DNA of 38,677 nt from Paulinella micropora. Its lineage: Eukaryota; Cercozoa; Imbricatea; Euglyphida. The notes beneath the pieces are model-generated. The model saw nothing but the letters and a program-made list of their open reading frames with translations. It was not told where the DNA came from and made no database searches. The DNA lies in the NCBI GenBank assembly GCA_009731375.1, contig BJOX01000223.1, forward strand, positions 539,063 to 577,739, written 5' to 3'. Within the stretch, counting starts at the first letter, position 1, and each line of letters opens with the position of its first letter. Made by a program: the position numbers and the translations under genes. Below are positions 8,153 to 19,440 of the stretch, one piece after another.

Positions 8153-10663
8153 GTCTACGACGACAACACGCTCACCTGAGCCGGTGTCTTCGTCTTGACG
8201 TCCCCCCTCCGTAGCGGTATAAGCTTGCTGGGGGTAGTTGGAGCTGGAACTGGTGCTATAATTCCAGTATCCGTGTCCTCTGGGAGGGCGCGCTGGGGTC
8301 CGTCCTCCCCTTCCACGAAAGCCTCGTCCTCGTGGTGCCGCCCCTCTTGGTGTCCCTCGGGACCCTCGTGACGATCCTCTCGTCTCTCCTCCTCCTCTAG
8401 TCGGCGCCTTTGATCGGCCCGATGTCTCTCTCTTCTCCCTTCTCTTCATTCTGTCAAGGAAGTAAATGATGGCCTCCCGGAACTCCGCATCCGAGACCAT
8501 ATTCGCATTCCACCTCCCCTCCTCCAACTCCTTCTTGTACATGGCGTACATGGTCTTTTTCATGCCTTCGAGCTCTCTAAGGAAAAGATTTCGCTGCCTA
8601 TCATCAAGAGAGTCGTGGCTGAAGAGGCAATTGCCTACTCCTTTCTGTGCCTCATGCTTACACGCCATGTATGAAAAATAGCGGTAGCACGGCGTCGGCT
8701 CATCATCTCTCCCCCTCTTGAGACCTGCCGTTCGAGTTGCATGTGCTGCTTGAGCACCTCCAACCCCCTGTGTCGCGGCACTGGAGAATGACTCGGTGGC
8801 CGTGTCCAATTCGGAACACGCGTCGAGCACCTCCTTGAACAGGTCGCCCGGCGGAGTAGCCGCTACAGTCCTCTCGTATATATTCGTTTCTAAAAAATCC
8901 GCCGTCTTCACCGCCGTGAAGGTCGGACAGGACTGTATGATCCTTGCGAGCTTGCTCGGGTGTCGTGTACACAAAGCACTCAGGAAGTACAAAATGATAG
9001 ACTTCCGGCTATAAAAGAGCCCGTACTTGGCGCTGACCTCAGTGAGGATCGCTGCCAACCTCGTGCCAATGCCCAGCCCTTCGTTCACCTCTTGAAAAAT
9101 CTCAAACCCAATCAAAGTACCAGTGCACAGGTGCTGATACCCATGAGTTTTAAAGTATTGCAAGAGGACGGCAACTGGCACCGTGCATTGCAGGTCTGAG
9201 GCTGCTCTCCTAGCCGCCACCTCTACCGCTCTCATCGCCTTGTACTCCCCAACATCAAACCCTTGTGTGATGATTGATGGGTCCAACAAGGTGTACAACG
9301 CCTCATACTCCTGTGTTTCGTCCGTTGGATGCTGCTTCATACAAGCATCAATTCTTCTGAGCTTGTCTCGAAGGTTCGCATCCGTGTCCTTCTGACTCGC
9401 TGTCTCTGCATACAGCGTCAGAGCAGTGGCATCGGACTTTGTATATTTTTGGAAGGCCTGTATGATAGCCTGTCTGTCCTTTTTGTCATTACTGTTGACA
9501 ATGACAGTGGTAGGCGCTGAGCTAGTCGCAGGGGCCGAAGGGGCTGTGTGGGCTGACGGGGCGGAGCGGCCCGAGGGAGCCATATAAGATCCAGAGGAAT
9601 ATTTCGGTCCCTTTGTTCCCGCCGCCTTGGCTAATGCAATCTTTGCCTCCATCTCCTTCTTTTCTTTCTCAGCCGCTAGCTCTTTGATATACAGCTCTTG
9701 GGCATGATGAAAAAAAGACAGGATCTCAGCTGCCTTCCGAAGGAACAAGGCCTTCTCCGCCAACTCCTTCTCTCCCGCTTTATTGGTGGGGGGTGGTGCG
9801 GCCGTCCCCTCCAAGATCGTATGATCCTTCGTGAAGACCCACCTCTTCCATGCGTCATCCTTCACCAAGGCCGCATGCAGCTTCTTCATCCTCGTCACCC
9901 CTCCAGCTTCGCCTTCTATTTCCCTCAGGGCCGGGTGAAGGTCCCTGCCAAACTGGGTGTGTTGGAGTTTACCCAGGTCCACTAACTTGGCCTCCATAAG
10001 TTTCAGAGACACATCCATGACATTGATCTGTCCTTTTGGATTCCTGAACTTAAACTCCTTTTCCACTCTCTTTATTGAATCAATGTCCTGACCAGGATCG
10101 AGCAACCTAGCCAGTGCTCTTGTGTTCCATGGCAGCACAGTCTTTCCAGTCTGGTACTCAAAGAGTATAGCACACTCAAACACTGTCCATGAGAGGTCGA
10201 GTAGCTCCAGTAAAGACATATTGTCCCCAAATGAGACATGTTGCACCTGTAACTGTGCACCGTCGTCTCTGAGGAATTCTGCCAGAGGCAGAGCTTGCCT
10301 TGGGAGAGGGTAACAGATGTCCTCCTTCTTCAAGGGTTGTCCCCATCGCATTTCTTGGGGAATGTATAGCCATTTATAGGCCTCATCCTTCCCTTTCTTC
10401 TCCTCAAACTCCTTCTTACTTAGTTTGCCATATTCGGCCACAAACCTCGCTTCCTCTCCTCCCTTCTCCTCCTCCTCGACTTCCTCTGCTCCTCCTGTGT
10501 CAAAGGAAGGCGCAGTAAAAAATTGATTCTCTGCTCCTCCTGTGTCAAAGGAAGGTGCCAGATCTCCTCCTTCTGCATGAGGGTCAACGAACTCCTCTTC
10601 GTTTCCTGGGGTTCGCTCACTCTCCCCCCCTCCTTCCTGCCAGTCTTCAGACCTAGTAGACAT
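8150..10663 (-). CDS. gag: Gypsy Gag-like structural protein with CCCH-like finger and RGG tail
   Basis: 837 residues starting at an ATG about 750 bp inside the 5' LTR. The N-terminus is acidic and contains two copies of APSFDTGGAE followed by a Glu-rich stretch. The middle is helical, with a charged coiled-coil-like segment near residues 300-350 and an Ala/Ser/Pro linker, as in capsid precursors. Near residues 655-680 there is a Cys-x8-Cys-x10-Cys-x3-His array, a CCCH-like finger rather than the usual CCHC knuckle. The C-terminus is rich in RGG/GRG, a typical RNA-binding tail. Gag would form the particle and bind element RNA. Identification rests mainly on position before pol and on the RNA-binding C-terminus, since Gag proteins diverge fast. 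Confidence 0.85.
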   Translation of the reverse strand: MSTRSEDWQEGGGESERTPGNEEEFVDPHAEGGDLAPSFDTGGAENQFFTAPSFDTGGAEEVEEEEKGGEEARFVAEYGKLSKKEFEEKKGKDEAYKWLYIPQEMRWGQPLKKEDICYPLPRQALPLAEFLRDDGAQLQVQHVSFGDNMSLLELLDLSWTVFECAILFEYQTGKTVLPWNTRALARLLDPGQDIDSIKRVEKEFKFRNPKGQINVMDVSLKLMEAKLVDLGKLQHTQFGRDLHPALREIEGEAGGVTRMKKLHAALVKDDAWKRWVFTKDHTILEGTAAPPPTNKAGEKELAEKALFLRKAAEILSFFHHAQELYIKELAAEKEKKEMEAKIALAKAAGTKGPKYSSGSYMAPSGRSAPSAHTAPSAPATSSAPTTVIVNSNDKKDRQAIIQAFQKYTKSDATALTLYAETASQKDTDANLRDKLRRIDACMKQHPTDETQEYEALYTLLDPSIITQGFDVGEYKAMRAVEVAARRAASDLQCTVPVAVLLQYFKTHGYQHLCTGTLIGFEIFQEVNEGLGIGTRLAAILTEVSAKYGLFYSRKSIILYFLSALCTRHPSKLARIIQSCPTFTAVKTADFLETNIYERTVAATPPGDLFKEVLDACSELDTATESFSSAATQGVGGAQAAHATRTAGLKRGRDDEPTPCYRYFSYMACKHEAQKGVGNCLFSHDSLDDRQRNLFLRELEGMKKTMYAMYKKELEEGRWNANMVSDAEFREAIIYFLDRMKRREKRETSGRSKAPTRGGGETRGSSRGSRGTPRGAAPRGRGFRGRGGRTPARPPRGHGYWNYSTSSSSNYPQQAYTATEGGRQDEDTGSGERVVVVD

Positions 10664-11416
10664 GGACGCTGAAGGAATACGGATGAGACAGAGTTGTTTC
10701 TACCCCGTAATTGCTCTGTTCGTCTATGAGGAACGAATAGAGAGAAAAAACGAAAAGACAGTATAGAGAGAGAGCGTCTCACCTCTATGTCTTATTTTTT
10801 TTTTTTTTTTTTTGTGAGAAAGAAGTAATCTGTACGACTTTCTCTGAAAATTTGATCTCCTTCTCCACTCCTCTTTTCTTTTTCTCTTTTTGTTGTTGTA
10901 TCTGTTATGAGGTACGAGGACCTATGTACAGATAATGTCAAAGAGGCTAGAGAAGCACTCCTTGAGAAGTCGACTTGTCGTCTGACACTTGTTCAGACCT
11001 ATTGTCGAAAGACAGTCAGAGATTTGCAAAAATACTCTGATGTGTGTGGTTTGAGAGGCAACAAAGTGCACAGACTTGAAAGGTAGAGTACTACGCTCGT
11101 GTCCTTCAAGTTTGTTTGTATCTGTGAGTGTTTGTTTGTACGTCTGTTGACCTACTCTGTCTCTGTCTCAAGAGAGAACAAAAGAACAGCTACGAGGTCT
11201 GGTGTCTGGCCTCCTTGTGAGGACACAGATACAGGCTGTGGAGAGGGTACTGAGACACCTACTCACAAACGCCTAGACGTCTAGTTTTGCAAAAAGAGCT
11301 GTGTGGGGATGTGCTGGAGTATTTGTTTTTTGGAACACCTACTCAGAAGAGATAGGTCTGTCCAATTTTTCTTTCTGCTGTTCCAAAAACAAACCAGAAA
11401 AGAAATCAGCCTTGTG
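10664..11416 (-). other. Gypsy 5' leader
   Basis: This non-coding leader of about 750 bp lies between the PBS and the gag ATG. It contains a T-run near 10795-10813 on the plus strand. Packaging signals would be expected here, but none can be identified by eye. Confidence 0.55.
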
Positions 11417-11428
11417 CTGGTGACTCCA
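11417..11428 (-). other. Candidate primer-binding site of Gypsy element
   Basis: On the minus strand TGGAGTCACCAG begins one base after the 5' LTR end. A TGG start right after the LTR fits pairing with the CCA end of a tRNA. The priming tRNA was not identified. Confidence 0.6.
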
Positions 11429-11429
11429 A

Positions 11430-11675
11430 TGTTACAATCCCCGAAGATACTCAATGAAAAGTAGGTAATACAACCAGACACAAATCCCCAAAAGAGAATG
11501 ATGTCTCGTTATATTAGCTCAGTGAAGCAGAAAAGAAAACGGCAACAGACCAATGTTAAAATGGCATTAGGTCAAATCAGGCCAAACGATATTGAAAATA
11601 ATGGGAAAAAACTAGGTGCACCTGACACTAGAAAAAGTGTACTTTTTACTGGCTATCCGGGGGGTGATGCCTACA
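11430..11675 (-). repeat. 5' LTR of Gypsy element
   Basis: Direct-repeat partner of 1284-1531, with the same TG...CA ends, followed by the TCAG duplication. It would carry the promoter for minus-strand transcription of gag-pol. Confidence 0.9.
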
Positions 11676-11680
11676 TCAGA

Positions 11681-12351
11681 TGTTAACATCAATGACCAAG
11701 TTAGATGAGCCTCTCCCCTTCCCCTGGATAGAATAAGTGTTGGAACTATAATCTGAATCAATAGTTAAGGACCGGCAGTATCAGAGCAACTGTGTCGGTA
11801 GAGTCATTACTTACGATCCGGCTAGTCATGTTACGAGGCGTGTTCTGTTGGTGCCTTTTCTTATTAAAGCTGTAGTACTGCTGTTTGAGTGTTGTGTATA
11901 GCTATCACTGATAGGTCATTATATTAATAATAATGGTCTACACAACATGTTATCGAGCATTGATTAGGGAAATCTGCGTTAGCAGCTTTAATCAGTTGCA
12001 CAAAGTCAGGAAGAAGAGGTATTAGGAATTCAACAGATCTTAAGAAGTTGAACAGAATACTGAGAGTGTATTAGCAGCAGGTTTAACGTCTCACATGCGT
12101 CACCGGTTGACTATCTAACCAGCTCCAAATGTCCTTTAATATGTTATTTAATCAATACAGACAAAAGCTCACCAAACAAACGAAACAGTTGATGCAGGTC
12201 ACTACTTCATAAAATAAAAGGTATCCATACAAGGCATATTTGCATTGGTGCCACCAATGCCACACACACTAGTAAATATAACTTTTCCATACTATGAATT
12301 AATAATATTAACTAATGTATATACAGGTTGTATTAATCACAACCTAATTCA
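11681..12351 (-). repeat. Possible 3' LTR of the Copia-like element
   Basis: The stretch begins TGTTAACATC and ends CTAATTCA. Immediately to its right is a pyrimidine tract (12352-12369) that reads as a polypurine tract on the minus strand. That is the expected order downstream of the Copia pol stop at 12445. The 5' partner LTR was not found near 21940-22160, so the boundaries rest on position and the TG/CA ends only. Confidence 0.4.
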
Positions 12352-12444
12352 CTTTCCACGCTTCCCCTTGATTATTAAAACCAACTGTCACTACACAAAA
12401 GGTTCTATCAGGCGCCTCACCAATCACTGAGGTTGCGCAATCTT

Positions 12445-12494
12445 CTAGATAATCTTCAAGTACTTCTGTCCACGCTGCCGCTTAGTGTTGACGT
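12445..12494 (-). pseudogene. C-terminal tail of Copia-like Pol, cut off by an insertion
   Basis: When the inserted element 12500-19440 and one copy of its CACCG duplication are ignored, the Copia reading frame at 19441-19540 continues in phase through this segment to a TAG at 12445-12447. This ties the two sides of the insertion to one parental gene and dates the insertion after the Copia copy. Confidence 0.7.
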
Positions 12495-12499
12495 CACCG

Positions 12500-12861
12500 C
12501 GTTATTTCCATACTAGGAATTTTTAGTCAAGTAGTAGTAATAATAATTTTCCCTTAAGTTAGACGGATGCAATCAATTGCCTTTTTGTCACTATTACTTA
12601 ATTTCAGTCCTGAACTTTAGTATTTCCATACTATTACCTTTATTAAGTAGTTCATCTGAAATGTTTTGAGCGATGAGTATAGTTTCAGTTTTGAGTAGTG
12701 ACGTGTCACTTTTCCTTCCTTTCACAAAGGGCAATGACTGATTAAAGATTGTCTCTGCATTCAAACTTGTCTCTTTATTAATACTGTGACCGGACACTTG
12801 GCTTCACCGCCAAGAACCCTACTAACCTCTGTATGAACCGCAAAGCATTAACTGCTTAAAG
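12500..12861 (+). repeat. Left long terminal repeat of the LARD-like element
   Basis: 362 bp matching 19054-19440, with small indels (for example a short insert in the right copy near 19215-19240) and scattered substitutions. Both copies end CTGCTTAAAG before diverging. Confidence 0.8.
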
Positions 12862-13732
12862 GTTATGAAGCCTTGATTGGCTCGGGGCTCAGTCCGCACA
12901 ACGAGACAGTGACAGTGACTTTCTCAGTAGATCTATACCTGACAGAACAGTCTTGCCCGGAGGAAAAGCCTCACCTAGCGAAAAGGTGAGTACAGAGATT
13001 TCAGAGCAGAGTGGCAGAGAGTCCACTCGGTTTAAAAGTTTGTTGCTCTGATTGAAAGTTGCCTACCATGAGCTCAGTCGAGATAGCGCTGCTAGACAGC
13101 GAAAGTCAATTAAAAAGGGCAAAGAAGCCCACATTTTATCACTTCTCATACGTAGGAGGTAGCGCTAAGGTCGATGGGGTCATAGGTACAAGAAGGTAGA
13201 CACATACTTACATTCAGCTACATTCTGTCAGCAGTCGAATAATTTTTCTTTCTCTTCTCTTACGTCTAATGGATAGACAAATAAGAACAGAATAGTTCAG
13301 TTTAATGAGAGATCGAGAACGGATAGAGCAGTGGGATAGAGTAGTGTCTCACTTCGTGTGTGATAAGTGTAGGTTCTCTCTCGAAAAGAGCTAAGGAGCA
13401 ACTGAAAAGAGCCCTGAGTGGGCCATTCATTAGAGTGCCCGTTAGGCAGACCCCAGAGACTAAGGCACAGAAGAGCCGAGGGGCGAAAGAAGTTATTAGA
13501 GTTGAAGGAGCGAATGAGAAATGACATGTTTGTGTACATGTGGCGAAATTTCAACGTATTTTACGGACGTCAAATTTTGTGGACAGTGCAATAGAATTTT
13601 TTGCGTTGAGAAGTGTCGAGAGTAGTGTGCGTGTGATATTTCACCCGTGTGAACTGTCTGAGGTGTTGCGTGTGTATGACATTGTGTCTGTTATGTGTTT
13701 ATTGGCATTTCGATTGCCAAAAACACGTATAC

Positions 13733-13734
<2 letters not shown>

Positions 13735-13779
<45 letters not shown>

Positions 13780-13783
13780 CACA
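13735..13783. repeat. (GA)n microsatellite
   Basis: A run of GA dinucleotides with one AAAG interruption inside the LARD-like element. Confidence 0.9.
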
Positions 13784-13907
13784 CCCAGACATGAGACACT
13801 TTTTCTTTTGCATCCGCATTTTGTCTTCGTTTTGTTTGGTCGTCGAGTGGTCGTGGGGGAAGAGAATATCACAAACTTGCTTGCTCAGACTGATATCCTC
13901 CCGGGCC

Positions 13908-14075
13908 CGACCAGCTCCCTGGCCAGCTTCCAGCTCCCATTTTCAGCTTCCAGCTTCCAGTTTTTGCTCCCAGTCCCAGTTTCAGCTTCCAGCTACCAGT
14001 TTTTGCAATTGCTTCCAGCTCCCACTTTCAGCTTCCAGATCCCACTTCCAGCTTCCAGCTCCCACTTCCAGCTGG
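13908..14075. repeat. Imperfect CAGCTTCCAGCTCCCA tandem array
   Basis: Degenerate short units of CAGCTTCC / CAGCTCCCA(C/T)TTT repeat through about 170 bp. Overlapping open frames here encode Ser/Phe/Gln-rich repeats and are not genes. Confidence 0.8.
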
Positions 14076-14202
14076 CTGAGGAGCTCTCTCTTTCTTTTTT
14101 TATGTTATTTAGCAGTCGTGGCTTGTCCTGGGCAAGACATGAAACTGCATCAAGTTAGAATAGTTAGAATGTTAGAATTACATACCTTCATTTAGAATAA
14201 GG

Positions 14203-14367
14203 ACTCGACGTGTGGGGGTGCCCAATCTGGCCACACTGGTATAGTTCTCTCTTCCCTCGATGTGTGTGGGTGCCCAATCTGGCCGCACTAGTAATAGTTC
14301 TTTCTTCCAGGCTCGATGTGTGTGGGTGCCCAATCTGGCCACACTAGTATAGTTCTTTCTTCCCTCT
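14203..14367. repeat. Three tandem copies of a ~55-bp unit
   Basis: Each copy contains GGGTGCCCAATCTGGCC followed by (A/G)CACT(A/G)GTA and AGTTCT(C/T)TCTTCC. The copies start near 14204, 14257 and 14313 and are over 90% alike by eye. Confidence 0.9.
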
Positions 14368-16056
14368 CATACATGTTCTTTCTTTGGATGGATAGAGAGT
14401 AGAAAAGCTAGCTAGACGAGTAGGTCCTGGTCTAAAGTAACTAATCTAAGCATTAGATAGTGCGTGCGAGTGTATCATGCGTTTTGTTTTAGAGGTTATG
14501 TACAAACATAGGCTCAAAGGCTCTTAATTCTGCATATCTTCAACAACATTTTGCTAATTTATTTTGCTTTCTATATTGCTAGGTCTTGGTGCTATTTTGT
14601 TTAAGAGTTCTCACTTATTTTGTTTTGTAGTGCGTTTGTGTGTTGACATACTGTTTCAATGTACTATTTTTTGGTGTCGATATATTATGCCTCGTACGTT
14701 TGCATTATATCTTTGTGTGATGCTGACGGATGAACATCCTAATATGATTACACTATACGTGTATGAATCTTTACGTTTGTGTTTTTATCCCCATTAACAT
14801 GACATGGTTAGTGCTTATTTACTTGGTGTTATATTGCGATTATCGTGTTGTGTAGTTTTGATTGAAGCAGTATAGATCAACAGAGTGAGAGTCAGAGAGG
14901 AGAGAGAGAGAAAGCAGGCAGAGCAGCAGGCAGAGTGCATGCTATGATAGAGGAGCCAGAGAGAGTGAGTGAGGCTCATGAGTGATTAGCATGAGAGAGA
15001 TAGTAAGCCTGCGTGAGATTAATGCTTGTATGCACCATGAATGACGAGCAGCTAGCGTGATGGTGTGCATAGGACGCGAGTATAGCTTTTAGCTTATAGA
15101 GAGAAAGACACTTTGAAAGTGTGAGTAGTCGTGAGTAGAGCTGACGAAGGAGAGAGAAGAGCGACTGTGATTGAATTTATTGTTGTCGCGTTGCTGAATT
15201 GTATGAGTGTGTTGTGTGATTTTGTGCTGGACGGATGTGTGCGATGTATGATCGTGTCTCTACTATCATTTTGATTGTGTTGCATGTATGACACTTACGA
15301 ATGCATTGTACGTGCGTTGCGTTTTTGTTTTCTTTGTTTTACATGTTGTCCTTGTTTTTGTGTTGTTTTATCGCCGAATGCATGGTGTGTGGTGTCATGG
15401 TTACATAACTGTGCCTAGCATGCATGTCGTCCATCGTTATGATTGTTCGGTCATAAATGGTCAGAGTTGACTTTCTTTCGATTGTCTTTACCTATGTTCT
15501 GACGAGATGTCGTGTAAATTGTGTGTGACTGCATGAATGGGTTTGGATAGAGTTCCATTTTCTTTTTTAAATCCTGTATGCCTGTATGACTGGTACGACT
15601 TGTCTTAGTTTGAACTACGTGTTGACCAAACGCATGACATGTAATGTGATGTGGAGAGTGAGGACAGAGAATCCAGATGAGGTAGAGGAGTGACAGTACA
15701 GAGATAGTAGGCTAAGTTAGCACAGAGCGAGTGAGTGATTGCAATTGGTCGCTAGAAGAGTGCATGAGAGACTTTGGCATCAATGCGGCTAAGAGTGTGT
15801 GAGGTGCTGGCTAAGCTGAAAGGATTAGTGTCTCATGAGCGAGAATGATGAGCGGTTTGATGTTTTGTTTGCGCCATGCGTGTGCACGCTTGCCTATTGA
15901 ATGGGGGACATGTGATAGGGCGTGTGATAGGAAAGGCATGCATGACCCATGTCGTTCTCCGCTTGTGTGTTGTGCTGTGGATGTTTGAATCAGTTGTGCG
16001 TGGGTGGCATGAGTTTGATTCGTGTCCACTATGTTCACTTTTGTGATTAACATTGT

Positions 16057-16253
16057 CGTGTTCCACGTGTGTTGCGTTTGAGTATAACATGTGTGAGGGT
16101 AAAGCGATACATACTGCGTGTATCGTGAGCGACACACAGGTGATGTTGTCGACGGAGAGAGTGAGAATGTTGTGTTCCACGTGTATTACGTTTGCGTATG
16201 ACATGTGTGAGAGTAAAGCGATATATACTGTGTGCGTGTGTCGTGAGCGACAT
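16057..16253. repeat. Diverged tandem duplication, ~114-bp period
   Basis: A segment starting GTTCCACGTGT and ending CGTGAGCGACA occurs twice (about 16059-16136 and 16174-16250), with an intervening spacer. Both copies share ACATGTGTGAG and TAAAGCGATA. Confidence 0.8.
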
Positions 16254-17189
16254 TTAACTCTGTAATTCATTCATTTTGTTTGTGAGTCGATGTTATGATT
16301 TCTCGGTACGAAGGTGGCGGAAAGAGTAATTTTCGTTGTCATGTTGCGCACAGAGAGTTGCGTAGACTTTATGACAGTTCTGCGAGAGATATTTATCGTA
16401 ACTGCATTTTTCGGGATATAGCGTAGTGTGTGTATCTGTGTCAATGTGAGTATCTTCTAGGGATTACCGTAGAATGATAGATTTGCTAGGCGTGAAACTA
16501 GTGATCTTTGAATTTTAAAGTACATTTTTAGATGAATTCCGCGTTCACGTAGCGATGTGCAGCGCTTTCCGGAAATCTCGCAGTCGTGTTGTGTTGACGT
16601 GTCACGTAAAGCTAGTGAGAGTGTGTGGGGGCGTAGTGTTCTCATGCCATTTCTGTTCTTTCATAGGCAGACGCGAGGTATTGACTATTCAGAGAGAGGG
16701 TATGCTTAGAGGCAAGGGCTAGGCCCCCGGTTCCATAGTGTGAGTCCTAGGGAAACCCGCCTGAGAGCACCACACCCCATGAATGAGTGTGAAGCCCTTA
16801 TTAGAGTGTTCGGCCGAGAGGAGAGAGTATTCCTGCCTTTTTATTGTTAGGTTGAGCACATAGAGTTGCAAATGAACCTGGATAGGCAGTAGGACAGAGT
16901 GTTCCTAGTAGCATCGATAGTCGACAGTGTCTACAGTGTTTTCGTGCCATAGCGTCATTTGTTGTTTGCTGTATCACTTGTTTTGTATTATGTGTAAGAT
17001 TACTGCTTGTGCATGATTTGCTTTACTCTTATTCCTTTTATATGACACTTATGCTTGGTTTTGATGTAGTATTTGCGTGATAACTGCGTCACATCTTGCT
17101 TGTTGTTGTCGTTTATGTTAATGGCTTCATGACCATACACACATATATTTTTACCACCTTTAGCAAGTATAGGAGGTAAAAAGGGGGTG

Positions 17190-17400
17190 AGGAGTGTGAG
17201 ACAGGCGAGCGCGAGTGAGCGGCGAGCGCGAGTGAGCAAGTAAGTGCGAGCGAGCGAGGCAAGTGAGGACGAGAGAGCGCGAGTGAGAAGCATGCGAGGG
17301 CGAGCGATCGCGTGTGAGGAGCGCTAGTGCAAGTGAATCATTGTGGTGGTGAGGGCGTAATGAGAACGAGTGTGAGCGCGCAAGAGTGAAGCACGAGAGT
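17190..17400. repeat. Degenerate GAGCGCGAGTGAG repeat region
   Basis: About 200 bp of GAGCGAG/GAGTGAG/GCGAGCG units in irregular order. Minus-strand frames here encode Leu/Thr/Arg/Ser-rich peptides, a by-product of the repeat. Confidence 0.75.
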
Positions 17401-19053
17401 TTTTCATTCCCAGTGACCTCGTTCATATATACCATGTCCGTGTGTTTGAAATGATTGGTGTATATGGATCAGGAGAGAATAGTACTGCCAGAGAGTTTTA
17501 GGAGTGCGAGAACTAGCGAGCAGGGTACACAGTAGCTAGTGAGCATAGAGGACTCATTTTATGAGACCATGCTATATTCTCAAGTCATAATACCTTGTAC
17601 ATTTTGCGTTGTCTTCTGCTTTTCCCTGTACTATGTTTTGACTTAAACATTTTCCAATGCAATTGTTATTTGTGGCTGTTTGTTTTAATGTGCATGGTAT
17701 ACATTTGTCATTTGCGAAGTATATTTGTTACACCATACATATTACCCTCAATCACACTATATATATGCTGCAGAACATATTTTTCAATATGTTATCATTA
17801 TCAATGTCTGTTTGTATGACGTTGTGACCTGTCGTTTTACTCATAGCTTTGTCGATGTTTTAACTCATACATACTTGGCCAGCAATAATAGTTGTGTACA
17901 GAGCTGGGGGGGATGCTTAGCTACAGCGAATTTAGCAATAGCTGATGATGATGTTAGTCATAGAGATATTAGCTGTTGACACTGCAGGCGAAGTCAAATT
18001 AGCTGATAGCCCGTAAAGCCTAGAGTGCGATGGTAGGCTGAGCGGAGGCGGTGATATTACTGACAGAGAATAGACGTATTGAGATGGATGTATTAATGTT
18101 GTCGTATGCGTGTTGCGTGTTTTCGCTTGTCTTATGGCAATATTATACATACAGTCACTTATTGCTATGCTCAGTACCCCAATACGTTATGTGTTGACTC
18201 ATTATGTCTCTTTTATCATTTATCTTACATTTTTGCTTGTGTTGCATGATTTTATCTGCATGCAGTTATTCTTGTGCTTATTCTTTGGTTTAACGTTGAG
18301 TGAGTAGTTCAGACTAGCTACCTGCACTATTTCAGTTTGCGTTTATAGTTAGAGCATAACTAGTCATTAGAGAGCATGAAGAACTAATGAAGATAGAATT
18401 GATGATTGTGAGCGGCTTATGTAATTATTATGATAGCATATGGTCATAGAGCTCGGGGGGTGTGTGATAGCGTGAGCAATCTAGTGAGCGTGAGAGCTAG
18501 TGACTGAATGAGGAGAGCGTCTAAATTATGTGTCTTTGTCATCATGTTCCTTTGTGTTGTTTCATTCTTTTTCTTCTTCTATACACACGAGGAGATGACG
18601 AATGAGGGAGTTGATCGGCCCTTGGGCTGCCCTTTAATTTCTGATCCTCACACCAATTTTTTTTGCAGTTAGCAATCATGATAATCTTACATTGTGTACT
18701 GTTTGGTTTTGTTACACTGTCTGATATGATTGATTTTGCGTTGATTGTTGCTTTTGCTTCATATGCTAACAATATATTTCGTGTTCTTATCATTGTGTTG
18801 ATTTATTCATTTATCCTTTCAATTTCTAAATTTTTCCGAAGTCGGCGATACCCATTACGGGAAGCGCTTGAAAAATTTGAAATTGGTTTATATATATGTA
18901 TATATCATATTTATATGTATGTGTTACTTGAACATATTGCTGAATTATGAGCCGTCCTAGAGCCAGGACAACAATAATAATTCTAATGAGTTTATCCTAT
19001 TGGAAATCCATTTTCTTAACTTCGCCGTTATGAAATTTGGATTTCGGGGGGTG

Positions 19054-19440
19054 CGTTATTCCCATAGAATTATTAATTCAGTTTTAGTCAAGTAGTAGTA
19101 ATAATAATTTTACCTTAAGTTAGACGGATGCAATCAATTGCCTTTTTGTCACTATTACTTAATTTCAGTCCTGAACTTTAGTATTTCCATACTATTACCT
19201 TTATTAAGTATTCATCTGAAAGACTTATGTATCTGTCATTTCATGTTTTGAGCGATGACGTGTAGTTTCAGTTTTGAGTAGTGACGTGTCACTTTTCCTT
19301 CCTTTCACAAAGGACAATGACTGATTAAAGATTCTGCATTCAAACTTGTCTCTTTATTAATACTGTGACCGGACACTTGGCTTCACCGCCAAGAACCCTA
19401 CGAACCTCTGTATGAACCGTAAAGTATTAACTGCTTAAAG
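19054..19440 (+). repeat. Right long terminal repeat of the LARD-like element
   Basis: Partner of 12500-12861, preceded by the G-run polypurine tract and followed by CACCG, which matches the bases before the left repeat. Confidence 0.8.

Larger units (their letters stand above)
1284..11675 (-). mobile_element. Complete Ty3/Gypsy-like LTR retrotransposon
   Basis: The 10.4-kb element is bounded by direct repeats of 248 and 246 bp that start TG and end CA, flanked by TCAG duplications. Read on the minus strand it has the order 5' LTR, candidate PBS, about 750-bp leader, gag, pol (protease, RT, RNase H, integrase), about 780-bp 3' UTR, polypurine tract, 3' LTR. Domain order RT-RNH-IN places it in Ty3/Gypsy, not Copia. 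By eye the two LTRs differ at roughly ten positions including indels, so the insertion is not brand new, yet both large frames are intact. Gag and pol lie in the same phase, separated by a single UGA. Confidence 0.93.
12862..19053 (+). other. Internal region of the LARD-like element, no gene
   Basis: 6.2 kb without a supportable coding region. The sequence is strongly skewed on this strand, rich in TG, GAG and TGTG tracts, which creates many short ORFs of low-complexity peptide. It holds several tandem repeats, listed separately, and no RT, integrase or Gag signature. Confidence 0.7.
12500..19440 (+). mobile_element. Non-coding LTR element (LARD-like), nested in Copia
   Basis: A 6.94-kb unit is bounded by direct repeats (12500-12861 and 19054-19440) and flanked by CACCG on both sides (12495-12499 and 19441-19445). 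A G-rich run (GGGGGGTG, ending 19053) sits just before the right repeat, as a plus-strand polypurine tract would. The internal 6.2 kb has no gag or pol domain on either strand. This is the architecture of a large retrotransposon derivative that depends on proteins supplied by another element. The LTR ends are not the usual TG...CA, and no convincing PBS follows the left repeat (a TGG at 12878 is the nearest), so another repeat-bounded element type cannot be excluded. Confidence 0.7.

Noticed and set aside
14564-18950. Small hydrophobic ORFs in the LARD-like interior
   Set aside because: Short, low-complexity and scattered, with no shared start context or domain; expected from T/G-rich skewed DNA.
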